Positions 23,292-32,945 of a stretch of DNA of 64,000 nucleotides are shown piece after piece. The notes under the pieces are model-generated. The model was not told where the DNA came from. It did not search any database and saw only the letters and a program-made list of their open reading frames with translations. The stretch is from Burkholderia sp. WSM2230 (GTDB lineage Bacteria > Pseudomonadota > Gammaproteobacteria > Burkholderiales > Burkholderiaceae), in NCBI RefSeq assembly GCF_000472445.1, contig NZ_AXAJ01000002.1, positions 186,001 to 250,000 of the forward strand. The letters are read 5' to 3'. Every line of letters starts with the position of its first letter. Within the stretch, counting starts at the first letter, position 1. Both the position numbers and the translations under genes were made by a program.

Positions 23292-26200
23292 ATGACCGCT
23301 CGCCTGCCCATCGACGGCACGCCCGCTCTCGCCGACTACAAGCTGTCCGACAATCTCACCGCAACGCGCGGCCGCATCTTTCTGACCGGCACGCAGGCGC
23401 TGGTGCGCCTCGCGCTGATGCAGCGCGCGCTGGACAAGGCGCGCGGCATGAACACCGCGGGTTTTATCAGCGGCTATCGCGGCTCGCCCCTCGGCATGGT
23501 CGATCAGCAATTGTGGAAGGCGAAGAAACTGCTCAGCGCGAGCGATATACGCTTTCTGCCCGCGATCAACGAAGAGCTCGGCGGCACGGCGGTGCTCGGC
23601 ACGCAGCGCGTGGAAGCCGACCCGGAACGCACCGTCGAAGGCGTGTTCGCGATGTGGTACGGCAAGGGGCCTGGCGTGGACCGCGCGGGCGACGCGCTCA
23701 AGCACGGCAACGCGTACGGTTCGTCGCCGCATGGCGGCGTGCTGGTGGTGGCCGGCGACGACCACGGCTGCGTGTCATCGTCGATGCCGCATCAGAGCGA
23801 CTTCGCCATGATGGCCTGGCATATGCCGGTCGTGAATCCGTCGAATATCGCCGACATGCTCGAATTCGGGCTGTACGGCTGGGCGCTGTCGCGCTTCTCG
23901 GGCGCGTGGGTCGGCTACAAGGCGATTTCCGAGACCGTCGAATCCGGCTCGACCGTCGATCTCGACGCGCTGCGAACCGAATGGACCGCGCCCGAAGATT
24001 TCGCAGTGCCGGCGGGCGGACTGCACAACCGCTGGCCCGACTTGCCGAGCCTCACCATCGAATCGCGAATGCACGCGAAGCTCGACGCGGTGCGCCACTT
24101 CGCGAAGACCAATAGCATCGACAAATGGATCACGCCGAGTCCGCATGCGAACGTGGGTATTGTCACGTGCGGCAAGGCGCATCTCGACCTGATGGAAACG
24201 CTGCGCCGGCTCGATCTGACGGTCGCGGATCTCGACGCGGCCGGCGTGCGCATCTACAAGGTGGGCTTGTCGTTTCCGCTGGAAATGACGCGCATCGACA
24301 CCTTCGTCGCGGGTCTTTCGGAAGTGCTCGTGATCGAGGAGAAAGGTCCTGTCATCGAGCAGCAGATCAAGGACTATCTGTACAACCGCACGCAAGACGC
24401 GCGGCCCGTGGTGATCGGCAAGCATGCGCAAGACGGCAGCATGCTGCTCTCGTCGCTCGGTGAATTGCGGCCTTCGCGGATCCTGCCGGTGTTCGCGGAA
24501 TGGCTCGCGAAACACAAGCCCGCGCTCGATCGCCGGGAACGCGTGGTTGATCTCGTCGCGCCGCAGATTCTTTCGAATGCCGCCGACAGCGTGAAGCGCA
24601 CGCCGTACTTCTGCTCGGGCTGCCCGCACAATACGTCGACGAAAGTGCCGGAAGGATCCATCGCGCAGGCGGGCATCGGCTGTCACTTCATGGCTTCGTG
24701 GATGGAGCGCGACACCACCGGCCTCATCCAGATGGGCGGCGAAGGCGTGGACTGGGCCTCGCACTCCATGTTCACGAAAACGCGCCACGTATTCCAGAAT
24801 CTCGGCGACGGCACGTACTTTCATTCGGGCATTCTCGCGATCCGCCAGGCGGTGGCCGCGAAAGCCACGATCACCTACAAGATTCTCTATAACGATGCCG
24901 TTGCGATGACCGGCGGCCAGCCGGTCGACGGCAGCATCTCCGTGCCGCAGATCGCGCGTCAGGTGGAAGCTGAAGGCGTATCGCGCTTCGTCGTGGTCAG
25001 CGACGAGCCGGAGAAATACGACGGTCATCACGACCTGTTCCCGAAGGGCACCACGTTCCATCACCGTAGCGAACTGGACACCGTGCAGCGCGAGTTGCGC
25101 GATACCGACGGCGTGACCGTGCTCATTTACGACCAGACGTGCGCGGCCGAAAAGCGCCGTCGCCGGAAAAAAGGCGAATTCCCTGATCCGGACAAACGCT
25201 TCTTCATCAACGAAGAAGTGTGCGAAGGCTGCGGCGATTGCGGCGTGCAGTCCAACTGTTTGTCGGTTGAGCCGGTTGAAACGGTGCTGGGACGCAAGCG
25301 CCGCATCGATCAGTCGTCGTGCAACAAGGACTACTCGTGCGTGAACGGCTTCTGCCCGAGCTTCGTAACGGTGGAAGGCGGCAAGCTGAAGAAAGCCGCG
25401 GGCGTCGCGTTCGACCCGCAAGCTTTGGCCGAACGGGTCAACGCACTGCGGCTACCCGCGACGCATCTCGACGCCGCGCCGTACGACATTCTGGTGACGG
25501 GCGTCGGCGGCACGGGCGTCGTGACGGTCGGCGCATTGATCAGCATGGCCGCTCATCTGGAAGGCCAGAGCGCGTCGGTGCTCGACTTCATGGGCTTCGC
25601 GCAAAAAGGCGGCTCCGTGTTGTCGTTCGTGCGCTTCGCCGCGCGCGACGAGTGGCTCAACCAGGTTCGTATCGACACACAACAGGCCGACGTGCTGCTC
25701 GCCTGCGACATGGTGGTCGGCGCAAGCGCCGACGCGTTGCAGACGGTGCGTCACGGCCGCACGCGCATTGTCGTCAACACGCATGCGATTCCGAACGCCA
25801 CCTTCGTGACAAACCCCGACGCGACGCTGCACGCCGACGCGCTGATCGACAAGATGCGGCACGCCGCGGGCGCCGAGCGCCTGTCGACCTGCGACGCCCA
25901 GGCGCTCGCCACGCGCTTTCTCGGCGACACGATTGGCGCCAACATTCTGATGCTCGGCTTTGCGTGGCAACTCGGTCTCGTGCCTGTGTCGTTCGGCGCG
26001 CTGATGCGTGCAATCGAATTGAACAACGTCGCAGTGCAGATGAATCAACTGGCGTTTTCAATTGGCCGTCTTGCCGCCGGAGATCCCGCCGCGCTCGAAT
26101 CGCTGTGGCAGGCACGGCATGCGGTGAAGCAAACGGTGCGAGTCGATACGCTCGATGAATTGATCGCGCATCGCGAAGGCCGTCTGCAGACTTATGGCGG

Positions 26201-26879
26201 CGCGAGCTATGTGAAGCGTTACCGGGCGCTCGTTGATGCGGCGCGCCGCGCGGAGCATGCCGTCGACGCCAGCAGCGAACGCGTGACGCGTGCGGTCGCC
26301 ACCACGTTCTATCGTCTGCTGGCCGTGAAGGACGAATACGAAGTGGCGCGCCTGCATACGGATGCGGCATTCCGCGAGGCGCTCGAGGCGCAATTTGAAG
26401 GCGTGGCCGGCAAGGACTTCGGCATCAAGTTCAATCTCGCGCCGCCCACGCTCACGCGCGCGCATGACGGCGCGCGTCCAACCAAGAAGACTTTCGGTCA
26501 ATGGATGTGGCCGGTCCTCGGCGGACTCGCGAAAGTACGCGGATTGCGCGGCACCATGCTCGACCCGTTCGGCCGCACGCTCGAGCGCAAGATGGAGCGC
26601 GAACTCGCCGACGATTACGAATGCACGATGCAGCGCGCGGTCGCGAAGCTCGATGCCGGCAATCTCGAAGACGTCGCGAAGCTCGCCGATCTGCATGCCC
26701 GCGTGCGCGGCTATGGTCACGTGAAGCTCGCGAATCTCGCGGCTGTGAAGCGCGGCGAACGCGATCTCGCCGCGCGCCTACGGATCGAAGCGGCGACAGG
26801 TGCGTCGGTGAACAAGTCACTTGAAGAAGTGAAAGGCGCGGGGCAGTTGCGCGGCATTCCCGTGGTGGTGGCCAAGTGA
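23292..26879 (+). CDS. Fused indolepyruvate ferredoxin oxidoreductase family protein
   Basis: A 1195-residue single-chain 2-oxoacid:ferredoxin oxidoreductase joining what are usually the alpha and beta subunits. N-terminal thiamine-diphosphate domains carry GYRGSPLGMVDQQLW (about residues 60-75) and FCSGCPHNTST (about 440). A ferredoxin-like cluster region reads CEGCGDCGVQSNC with further cysteines in SSCNKDYSCVNGFC (about 640-690). The gamma-type domain begins at VTGVGGTGVVTVGALI (about 735). It probably decarboxylates aryl or branched 2-oxoacids to acyl-CoA, feeding electrons to a ferredoxin. GGAG precedes the ATG, and a strong terminator follows; it is monocistronic. Confidence 0.9.
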   Translation: MTARLPIDGTPALADYKLSDNLTATRGRIFLTGTQALVRLALMQRALDKARGMNTAGFISGYRGSPLGMVDQQLWKAKKLLSASDIRFLPAINEELGGTAVLGTQRVEADPERTVEGVFAMWYGKGPGVDRAGDALKHGNAYGSSPHGGVLVVAGDDHGCVSSSMPHQSDFAMMAWHMPVVNPSNIADMLEFGLYGWALSRFSGAWVGYKAISETVESGSTVDLDALRTEWTAPEDFAVPAGGLHNRWPDLPSLTIESRMHAKLDAVRHFAKTNSIDKWITPSPHANVGIVTCGKAHLDLMETLRRLDLTVADLDAAGVRIYKVGLSFPLEMTRIDTFVAGLSEVLVIEEKGPVIEQQIKDYLYNRTQDARPVVIGKHAQDGSMLLSSLGELRPSRILPVFAEWLAKHKPALDRRERVVDLVAPQILSNAADSVKRTPYFCSGCPHNTSTKVPEGSIAQAGIGCHFMASWMERDTTGLIQMGGEGVDWASHSMFTKTRHVFQNLGDGTYFHSGILAIRQAVAAKATITYKILYNDAVAMTGGQPVDGSISVPQIARQVEAEGVSRFVVVSDEPEKYDGHHDLFPKGTTFHHRSELDTVQRELRDTDGVTVLIYDQTCAAEKRRRRKKGEFPDPDKRFFINEEVCEGCGDCGVQSNCLSVEPVETVLGRKRRIDQSSCNKDYSCVNGFCPSFVTVEGGKLKKAAGVAFDPQALAERVNALRLPATHLDAAPYDILVTGVGGTGVVTVGALISMAAHLEGQSASVLDFMGFAQKGGSVLSFVRFAARDEWLNQVRIDTQQADVLLACDMVVGASADALQTVRHGRTRIVVNTHAIPNATFVTNPDATLHADALIDKMRHAAGAERLSTCDAQALATRFLGDTIGANILMLGFAWQLGLVPVSFGALMRAIELNNVAVQMNQLAFSIGRLAAGDPAALESLWQARHAVKQTVRVDTLDELIAHREGRLQTYGGASYVKRYRALVDAARRAEHAVDASSERVTRAVATTFYRLLAVKDEYEVARLHTDAAFREALEAQFEGVAGKDFGIKFNLAPPTLTRAHDGARPTKKTFGQWMWPVLGGLAKVRGLRGTMLDPFGRTLERKMERELADDYECTMQRAVAKLDAGNLEDVAKLADLHARVRGYGHVKLANLAAVKRGERDLAARLRIEAATGASVNKSLEEVKGAGQLRGIPVVVAK

Positions 26880-26935
26880 GCGTCATTGCGCACGTGATGT
26901 GTGTCGTGTTGCGCGGTGCGTGATGGTTTGCTGAT

Positions 26936-26971
26936 AAAGCCGCTTCGTGCGTGAACACGAAGCGGCTTTTT
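26936..26971. terminator. Strong rho-independent terminator
   Basis: A perfect 14-bp stem, AAAGCCGCTTCGTG (26936-26949) with its complement at 26956-26969, has a six-base loop and is followed by T's. It lies between converging genes, the oxidoreductase and cutC, and can act in both directions. Confidence 0.92.
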
Positions 26972-26990
26972 GTTCGCCCGGGCGTAGCGT

Positions 26991-27707
26991 CTATTGCGCT
27001 CGCGGGTTGGCCGATTGCGCGTTCAGCAATGCCCTGACGCGTGCGAGCTTTTCAATGTCGATCGGCGCGAGCCCGTTGCCGCCCATGCGCACGCCCGATC
27101 CAAAATGCACCGCTTCAACTTGCGTCCGGCTCACGAAGCCTGCAACCGCATCGACCGTCAGACCGGCACCCGCCAGCACCGTGCAGCGCGATCCCGACGC
27201 TTGATGCACCAGCTCGCGAATCGTCGCTTCGGCATCCAGCACCGAGGGCTTTGCGCCTGACGTGAGCACATTCGTCACCGCGTCGAAACCGAGCAGCACG
27301 TCAAGCGCTTTGCGCTGATCGCGCACTTCATCGAACGCGCGATGGAAGGTGATGGCAAGACCATCGGCGGCGTCGATCGCGCGTGCGAGCTGTTCGCGGT
27401 CGATCTCGCCGTGAGCGTTCAGCATGCCGATCACCACGCCGTTCGCTCCCGCAGCCTTGACGGCCCGCACGTCGCGCAACATCACGGCGTGATCGTCGGT
27501 GTCGTAGACGAACGAACGGCTGTGAGGACGCACGATCACATTCACAGGGATGCTGACCGCGTCGACCACGGCTTCGATCAGGCCGATGCCTGGCGTGAGC
27601 CCGCCCTCGCCCATCGCTGTGACGAGTTCGAGGCGGTCGGCGCCCGCTTGCGCGGCGAGCCGTGCGTCGGCAACGGTAGTGGCAATGACTTCGAGCAGAA
27701 CGGACAT
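26991..27707 (-). CDS. cutC: Copper homeostasis protein CutC
   Basis: A 238-residue TIM-barrel protein of the CutC family, with LLEVIATTVADARLAAQAGADRLELV at the start, PVNVIVRPHSRSFVY, ITFHRAFDEVRDQRKALD and VLTSGAKPSVLDA in order. The family is linked to copper tolerance, though its biochemical role remains unsettled. Length is normal for the family. The gene is followed by the oxidoreductase terminator on its 3' side and lies 35 bases downstream of the EAL gene on the same strand, so the two may share a transcript. Confidence 0.93.
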   Translation of the reverse strand: MSVLLEVIATTVADARLAAQAGADRLELVTAMGEGGLTPGIGLIEAVVDAVSIPVNVIVRPHSRSFVYDTDDHAVMLRDVRAVKAAGANGVVIGMLNAHGEIDREQLARAIDAADGLAITFHRAFDEVRDQRKALDVLLGFDAVTNVLTSGAKPSVLDAEATIRELVHQASGSRCTVLAGAGLTVDAVAGFVSRTQVEAVHFGSGVRMGGNGLAPIDIEKLARVRALLNAQSANPRAQ

Positions 27708-27742
27708 GAGCGCAACGGGGTGTCGTTAAAAACGACATGATG

Positions 27743-29020
27743 TCAGATGCGCTCTTCGTCCACCCAGTCGATATCGCCGCACAGCACGCAGGTCTTCTCG
27801 CCAACGCGCGTGGCTACCGACAACGTCACGCATGGCAGCGCCTCGTTGATCGACAGATACGGGCGCGTGACGTGGACGCGCTCGGGTGCGTTGATCGCAT
27901 CGCGAAAGTACGGGCGACGCAGCCAGTTCGCACCTTGCGCGTCGGCGAGCGGCAGGAAGCGCGTTTCATGCGCCGCGCGGTCGGCCCGCAGAACGACGTT
28001 GCGGCCGGCCTGCCGCCCTTTGGCGTCGAGCAGAAAGCAGCGCGCGGCGTGATCGAGCGCGAGAAAATTCCAGCATACTTCCTCGAGCGGCTCGCCCGCC
28101 GCAAGCCGCTCGGCCGCGCGTTCGAACGCACGCAGATAAGGTGCGAGGCGGCTTGCGTTGCGGCGCTCGCGCGCTTCGGTTTGATCGCGATAACGCTCGG
28201 TGAGCTCGCCGATGCACGTGGCTGCATGAGTCGCATCGGCCGCGCCCGGACTCGGGCGTCCAAAGAAGAAACCCTGCACGAAGTCGGCGTTGCATGCGAG
28301 CGCCATCTGCGCTTCATGCTCCGTTTCCACGCCTTCAATCAGCACAAGCTTGCCCGCTTCGTGCAGCAACGCGACGAGGCCAGGCAGGATCGTCGCCATG
28401 TCGGCGCGATGCGCGGCGTGCGACAGCATGATGCGGTCGAGCTTGACGATATCCGGATTCAGTTGCCAGATGCGCTCGACGTTCGAGTGCCCGGCGCCGA
28501 AGTCGTCGAGCGCGATCAGAAAGCCGCGCTCGCGGAATTGACGCACGGCATCCGCAAGACGCTCCAGATCTTCCGCGCGATGCTCGAGCACTTCGAGCAC
28601 GATGCGCCGCGGCGGCAAACCGAGGCGCTTGAGCGTGGCGAGCAACGCGGCCGACAGATACGGATCGGTGAGCGCGCCCGGATGCACGTTGAGAAACAGC
28701 CACTCGCGTTCGGCGCCGAGCACCTTGAAGTTTTCGAGGTGCAGCGTCTGCGCGAGCCGGTCGAGCTGCAGGACGTCGCCGACGCGGGCCGCCTCGCCGA
28801 AAACGTCGAGCGGCGACACCGGCCTGTCGAGCATGTCGTGCGCGCGCAGCAGGCCTTCATAACCGACAGCCCGCATATGCGACAGGCTGAAGATGGGTTG
28901 AAACACGCTCGTCAGCGTCAGCTCGCCGTGCTGCACCGAAAAACGTTCGAGGCCCGAGGCCATTTCGACGTCGAAGCCGTGAGGCGCGGTGGCCGTCCTT
29001 TCCTGTTGCGCAATCGTCAT
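27743..29020 (-). CDS. EAL-domain c-di-GMP phosphodiesterase with C-terminal sensor-like domain
   Basis: A 425-residue soluble protein. The EAL domain (about residues 33-270) has YEGLLR, FLNVHPGAL, IVLEVLEH, ALDDFGAGHSNVERI, IVKLDRI, LVLIEGVE and QGFFFGRPS, a full catalytic set, so it should hydrolyse cyclic di-GMP. The C-terminal part (about 290-425), with CWNFLALDHAARCFLLDAKGRQ and YFRDAINAPERVHVTRPYLS, looks like a single Cache/PAS-type sensor but lacks membrane helices. AGAGG sits five bases before the ATG. It shares the EAL layout with the protein at 16068 but not its GGDEF part. Confidence 0.88.
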   Translation of the reverse strand: MTIAQQERTATAPHGFDVEMASGLERFSVQHGELTLTSVFQPIFSLSHMRAVGYEGLLRAHDMLDRPVSPLDVFGEAARVGDVLQLDRLAQTLHLENFKVLGAEREWLFLNVHPGALTDPYLSAALLATLKRLGLPPRRIVLEVLEHRAEDLERLADAVRQFRERGFLIALDDFGAGHSNVERIWQLNPDIVKLDRIMLSHAAHRADMATILPGLVALLHEAGKLVLIEGVETEHEAQMALACNADFVQGFFFGRPSPGAADATHAATCIGELTERYRDQTEARERRNASRLAPYLRAFERAAERLAAGEPLEEVCWNFLALDHAARCFLLDAKGRQAGRNVVLRADRAAHETRFLPLADAQGANWLRRPYFRDAINAPERVHVTRPYLSINEALPCVTLSVATRVGEKTCVLCGDIDWVDEERI

Positions 29021-29505
29021 GCAATCCTCTCACGCGAGAGCCGGGCCGGTCCGAACGCGGATGCGAACAACCCACGGCGCCACTGCTCCAAAATGTGCGT
29101 CATCGGTATGGCTTAAGCAAGCTCCATGCGCACGCTTGCGCACATAGCGATGTAACTCGCGTAAAAGAGTGCACCGGCGATACGGGGTGTGCGCCATGCA
29201 TGGGCGGGCCCGCACCGTTGGGGTGCAGACGGGCGTGGCCCTCACGGCCGTTGCGGTACGCGTGGGCTCTTGCGGCTTTCGCGGCGCCCACGGCTTCGCT
29301 CAAGCACGGCGCAACTGGCCGCTTCACTGCGCGTCGCGCGATCCCAAGCTAAACTCGCGGTCTGCACTGCGCACTCCAGTTGCAGCTTCGCCGCCCGGCT
29401 TCGTTATCCGTGCTTCGGGCTATTCACGCCGGCGCGCGTCATGCCGCTCTCCGCGCTGCCCGGCGAAGCCTGTCCGCATCGTCGCAATTCCCAAGTCCTG
29501 TACCG
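29021..29505. other. Intergenic region between divergent genes
   Basis: These 485 bases separate the EAL gene from the antiporter. Promoters for both must lie here but no clear -35/-10 pair stands out. Open frames extending into it from the antiporter side lack membrane or family features. Confidence 0.45.
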
Positions 29506-31155
29506 ATGGAAATCGTCTTCACCGTATTGATTCTTATGCTTGCCGTGGCGGCCTCGGGCGTCGCGACGCGCTTGCTGCCGTTGCCATTGCCGCTGGTGCA
29601 GATCGCGATGGGCGCGATGCTCGCATGGCCGAAGCTCGGCCTGCACGTCACGTTCGATCCGGAAATCTTCATGATGCTGTTCATTCCGCCATTGCTGTTC
29701 GCCGACGGATGGCGCATTCCGAAGCGCGAATTTTTCATGGCGCGGCGCTCGATCCTGATGCTCGCGCTCGGCCTCGTGTTCATGACTGTGCTCGCCGTCG
29801 GATACTTTGTGCACGCGCTGGTGCCGTCGATGCCGCTGCCTGTCGCGTTCGCCCTCGCCGCCGTGTTGTCGCCGACCGATGCGGTCGCGCTCTCCGGCAT
29901 CGCCGGCAAGGGCAAGGTGCCGGGCCGGCTCATGCACATTCTGGAAGGCGAAGCGTTGATGAACGACGCGTCGGGCCTCGTCGCGCTCAAGTTCGCGATT
30001 GCGGCCGCATTGACCGGCGTGTTTTCGCTGCGCGACGCGTCGATCAGCTTCGTGATCATCGCGGCCGGCGGGCTCGCAACGGGCGCCGCGGTGAGCTGGC
30101 TGTTCAGCTTCGTGTCGGTGCGCTTTTTGAATCTCGCGGAGGAAGGCGACCCTGCGCCCGGCGTCGTGATGACACTGCTGATTCCGTTCGCCGCCTATCT
30201 GATCGCCGAACGCTTCGAACTCTCGGGAATCCTCGCGGCAGTCGCCGCCGGCATGATGATGAACTACACGACGCTCGCGACATCCGGGCCCGTCGCGTCG
30301 CGCCTGCGGGCAAACAATACGTGGATGATGATCGAGTTCGTCTTCAACGGCATGGTGTTCATTCTGCTGGGGCTGCAGTTCCCGCACATTCTTGGCCGCG
30401 CGCTGCTCGACGCGCATCAGACGAGCGACGCGCAGGTGTGGCGGCTGATCGGCTACATCGCGGCCGTCGGAGCGGCGCTGTATGCGATGCGCTTCGTGTG
30501 GGTCTGGCTGCTGCGCTGGTTCGCGAGCCGCGGCGCGGCGCGCCATGGCGTCGCGAATGCGGTGCCGGGACTGCGCACCGTGGCCGTCACGACAGTTGCG
30601 GGCGTACGAGGCGCGGTGACGCTCGCCGGCGTGTTGTCCTTACCCGAGACTTTGCCGGGCGGCGCGGAATTGCCTGGGCGCGACCTTGCGATTTTCATCG
30701 CATCGGGCGTGATTCTGTTGTCGCTTGTAGTCGGCGTGATCGCACTGCCGTTGCTGTTGCGCGGATGGCGCCGCGGCAAGGACCCGCACGCCGCAGAAGA
30801 AGCGCTGGCGCGCACGATGGCCGCGCAAGCCGCGATCCGCGCGGTGGACGACTTGCACGACAAGGCGTGCGCGAACCTGGACGAATCCGCCTCCGCGTAT
30901 GCCGCCGACGTCACCGCGCGAGTCATGGATGTTTATCGCCGCAGGCTGACCGCGCTCGGCGAAGATCAGGAACCGCGCGAAATGGCGCGCCGCGCGGACG
31001 CGCTGGAATTTCGCATGAAGCTCTCGGCGATGCGTGCCGAGCGTCAGGTGCTGCTCAGCTTGCGCAGCAGTCAGACCATCAACGACGAGACGTTCAACAA
31101 GCTCATGCACGAAGTGGATCTGTCAGAGACAGCGCTGACTGCGCGCAGAAAGTAA
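29506..31155 (+). CDS. CPA1-family Na+/H+ antiporter
   Basis: A 549-residue inner-membrane antiporter exchanging Na+ or K+ for protons. About twelve membrane helices fill residues 1-420. The core motif LSPTDAVALSGI (about 120-131) and EGEALMNDASGLVALKFA (about 147-164) carry the charged ion-binding residues of CPA1/NhaP transporters, and VRGAVTLAGVLSLP is the conserved late helix. The last 130 residues form a charged cytoplasmic tail. The start at 29506 is preferred to 29380 because MEIVFTVLILMLAV begins directly with the first helix. No partner genes flank it. Confidence 0.9.
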   Translation: MEIVFTVLILMLAVAASGVATRLLPLPLPLVQIAMGAMLAWPKLGLHVTFDPEIFMMLFIPPLLFADGWRIPKREFFMARRSILMLALGLVFMTVLAVGYFVHALVPSMPLPVAFALAAVLSPTDAVALSGIAGKGKVPGRLMHILEGEALMNDASGLVALKFAIAAALTGVFSLRDASISFVIIAAGGLATGAAVSWLFSFVSVRFLNLAEEGDPAPGVVMTLLIPFAAYLIAERFELSGILAAVAAGMMMNYTTLATSGPVASRLRANNTWMMIEFVFNGMVFILLGLQFPHILGRALLDAHQTSDAQVWRLIGYIAAVGAALYAMRFVWVWLLRWFASRGAARHGVANAVPGLRTVAVTTVAGVRGAVTLAGVLSLPETLPGGAELPGRDLAIFIASGVILLSLVVGVIALPLLLRGWRRGKDPHAAEEALARTMAAQAAIRAVDDLHDKACANLDESASAYAADVTARVMDVYRRRLTALGEDQEPREMARRADALEFRMKLSAMRAERQVLLSLRSSQTINDETFNKLMHEVDLSETALTARRK

Positions 31156-31223
31156 CGCTGCATTGAGACGCGGTTTCCGGCGGCGGCGCTTATTTCAAAG
31201 CGCGCGCCGCTGCCGCGCGAAGA

Positions 31224-32531
31224 TCAGGCCACCGGCCCTTGCGCCGGCTTTCTTCTGAGAAGCGCGTACAGAATGATCGCGCCGAAAGTCGCAGTGCCGA
31301 TGCCGCCAAGACCGAAGCCGCCGAGTTTCAGCGAGAAATCGCCGGCGCCGAGCACGAGCGTGACCGCGGCCACGATCAGATTGCGGTTGTCCGAGAAGTC
31401 CACTTTGTTGACGACCCAGATGCGCGCGCCCGTCACCGCGATCAGCCCGAACACGACGATTGAAACGCCGCCCAGCACCGGACCCGGAATGGTCTGGATC
31501 ACCGCGCCGAACTTGGGCGAAAAGCCGAGCACGAGCGCGATCAAAGCGGCGATCACGAACACGAGCGTCGAATAGATTTTGGTGACCGCCATCACGCCAA
31601 TATTCTCGGCATAGGTCGTCACGCCCGTGCCGCCTGCGAAACCGGACACGACTGTCGCAAGTCCGTCGCCGAGAAATGCGCGGCCGATATAGCGGTCGAG
31701 GTTCTGCCCGGTCATCGCGCTCACTGCCTTGATATGCCCAAGGTTTTCCGCGACGAGAATCACCGCGATGGGTGCGAGCAGCGTCATGGCCTGCATGTTG
31801 AACACCGGCGCGGTGAAGTGCGGCATGCCGAACCACGCGGCGTTCGCCACGATCGAAAAGTCAATCGGCTTACCCATGCCGAGGCCGTTCGTCACGATCG
31901 CGTAGATCACGTACGCCATCAGCAGGCCGACGAGAATCAGCAGACGCTGCAGCATGCCGTGCGCGAACACTGCGACGGCGCCGACGCACAGCACGGTGAC
32001 GAGCGCCATCCACGAATCGAAGTTGCTGCCGCTCACGCCGCGCACTGCAATTGGCGCGAGGTTCAGCCCGATCACGCAGACAATCGCGCCCGTCACGACC
32101 GGCGGCATCAGCGTTTCGATCCAGCGCGTGCCGACCGCCGAAACGATCAGCCCGATGATCGCGTACACCACGCCGCACGCGATGATGCCGCCCAACGCGA
32201 CCGGAATGTTCATGTTCGGTCCGTGGCCGCCGTAGCCCGTAACTGCGATCACGAGACCGATGAACGCGAAGCTCGAGCCCAGATAGCTCGGCACGCGGCC
32301 GCCGACCAGCACGAAGAACAATAGCGTGCCGATGCCCGACATGAAGATGCACAGGTTGGGATCGAAGCCCATCAGCAACGGCGCGAGCACCGTCGAGCCG
32401 AACATGGCGACGACGTGCTGAATGCCCATCGCAAACATCTGCGGCCAGGCGAGGCGTTCATCGGTATCGACAATGCGCCCCTCGACGGCGTCTGGCTGCG
32501 CGCGCCAGCGGGGGAAATAGGAATCGGCCAT
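31224..32531 (-). CDS. rutG: Uracil/xanthine permease of the NCS2 family, RutG-like
   Basis: A 435-residue inner-membrane nucleobase:cation symporter with about 14 helices. DERLAWPQMFAMGIQHVVAMFG, GGRVPSYLGSSFAFIG, the substrate-binding VILVAENLGHIKAVSAMTGQNLD and GGTGVTTYAENIGVMAVTK match remembered E. coli RutG nearly segment for segment, so uracil or thymine is a likely substrate. No other rut genes are nearby, so use in the Rut pathway is uncertain. AGGAGA precedes the ATG. The 3' end converges with the antiporter gene. Confidence 0.88.
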   Translation of the reverse strand: MADSYFPRWRAQPDAVEGRIVDTDERLAWPQMFAMGIQHVVAMFGSTVLAPLLMGFDPNLCIFMSGIGTLLFFVLVGGRVPSYLGSSFAFIGLVIAVTGYGGHGPNMNIPVALGGIIACGVVYAIIGLIVSAVGTRWIETLMPPVVTGAIVCVIGLNLAPIAVRGVSGSNFDSWMALVTVLCVGAVAVFAHGMLQRLLILVGLLMAYVIYAIVTNGLGMGKPIDFSIVANAAWFGMPHFTAPVFNMQAMTLLAPIAVILVAENLGHIKAVSAMTGQNLDRYIGRAFLGDGLATVVSGFAGGTGVTTYAENIGVMAVTKIYSTLVFVIAALIALVLGFSPKFGAVIQTIPGPVLGGVSIVVFGLIAVTGARIWVVNKVDFSDNRNLIVAAVTLVLGAGDFSLKLGGFGLGGIGTATFGAIILYALLRRKPAQGPVA

Positions 32532-32694
32532 CGCGGGGGTTCTCCTCTATTCGGCGTTTTTCGTGGACGACGGCGCGCAAAAGAAGCGCCGTTCGGAATC
32601 ACGCGCGAGTGTACGGAGTGCAATTGGAGGTGGCAAGCGCGAGCAAAATCGCGTGAATGTGGGCTGGGAGCGCAGCGCGGGACGACGCGAGCGT

Positions 32695-32710
32695 ATGACG
32701 CCTGCGTCAT
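32695..32710. promoter_or_regulatory. Operator-like palindrome upstream of the permease gene
   Basis: ATGACGC-CT-GCGTCAT is a perfect palindrome with 7-base arms. It lies 164 bases before the permease start (minus strand) and just before the candidate small RNA (plus strand), so a regulator could control either. Confidence 0.4.
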
Positions 32711-32736
32711 TAGTTTTAGTTCCGTTCTCATAGCCG

Positions 32737-32892
32737 TTGACTCCGACGCCCAGCTTTGAGATTCGTCCGATAGGAGGCCGGTGATTCGCCTCGTAGACTT
32801 CTCCCGCTGCGCTGACCTCAGGCAGCGCATGCGATGTTGTTGTAACTCTCCGACTTCCCGCTCACGCTCGCCGAGTGTGAGCGGTTTTTTTT
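32737..32892 (+). ncRNA. Candidate small RNA ending in a strong terminator
   Basis: A textbook plus-strand terminator ends at 32892, yet both neighbouring genes lie on the minus strand, so no known transcript uses it. Upstream is a second hairpin, GCGCTG (32809-32814) with CAGCGC (32823-32828). Between the hairpins is an unpaired, pyrimidine-rich segment (about 32829-32857) containing TTGTTGTAACTCTCC, whose CUCUCC could pair with Shine-Dalgarno sequences. The 5' end is not defined; TTGACT at 32737-32742 could be a -35 with a poor -10, so the true RNA may begin anywhere from about 32760 to 32800. Confidence 0.4.
32858..32892 (+). terminator. Orphan rho-independent terminator, eight-T tail
   Basis: CCGCTCAC (32858-32865) pairs with GTGAGCGG (32877-32884), and the stem continues inward with mostly paired bases, followed by eight T (32885-32892). 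It works only for plus-strand transcription. Confidence 0.85.
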
Positions 32893-32945
32893 CGCCTGCG
32901 GGCCAGATGTTCTGGTTTCAGCTCTCGTTTCGAGCGTGCCGCGAC

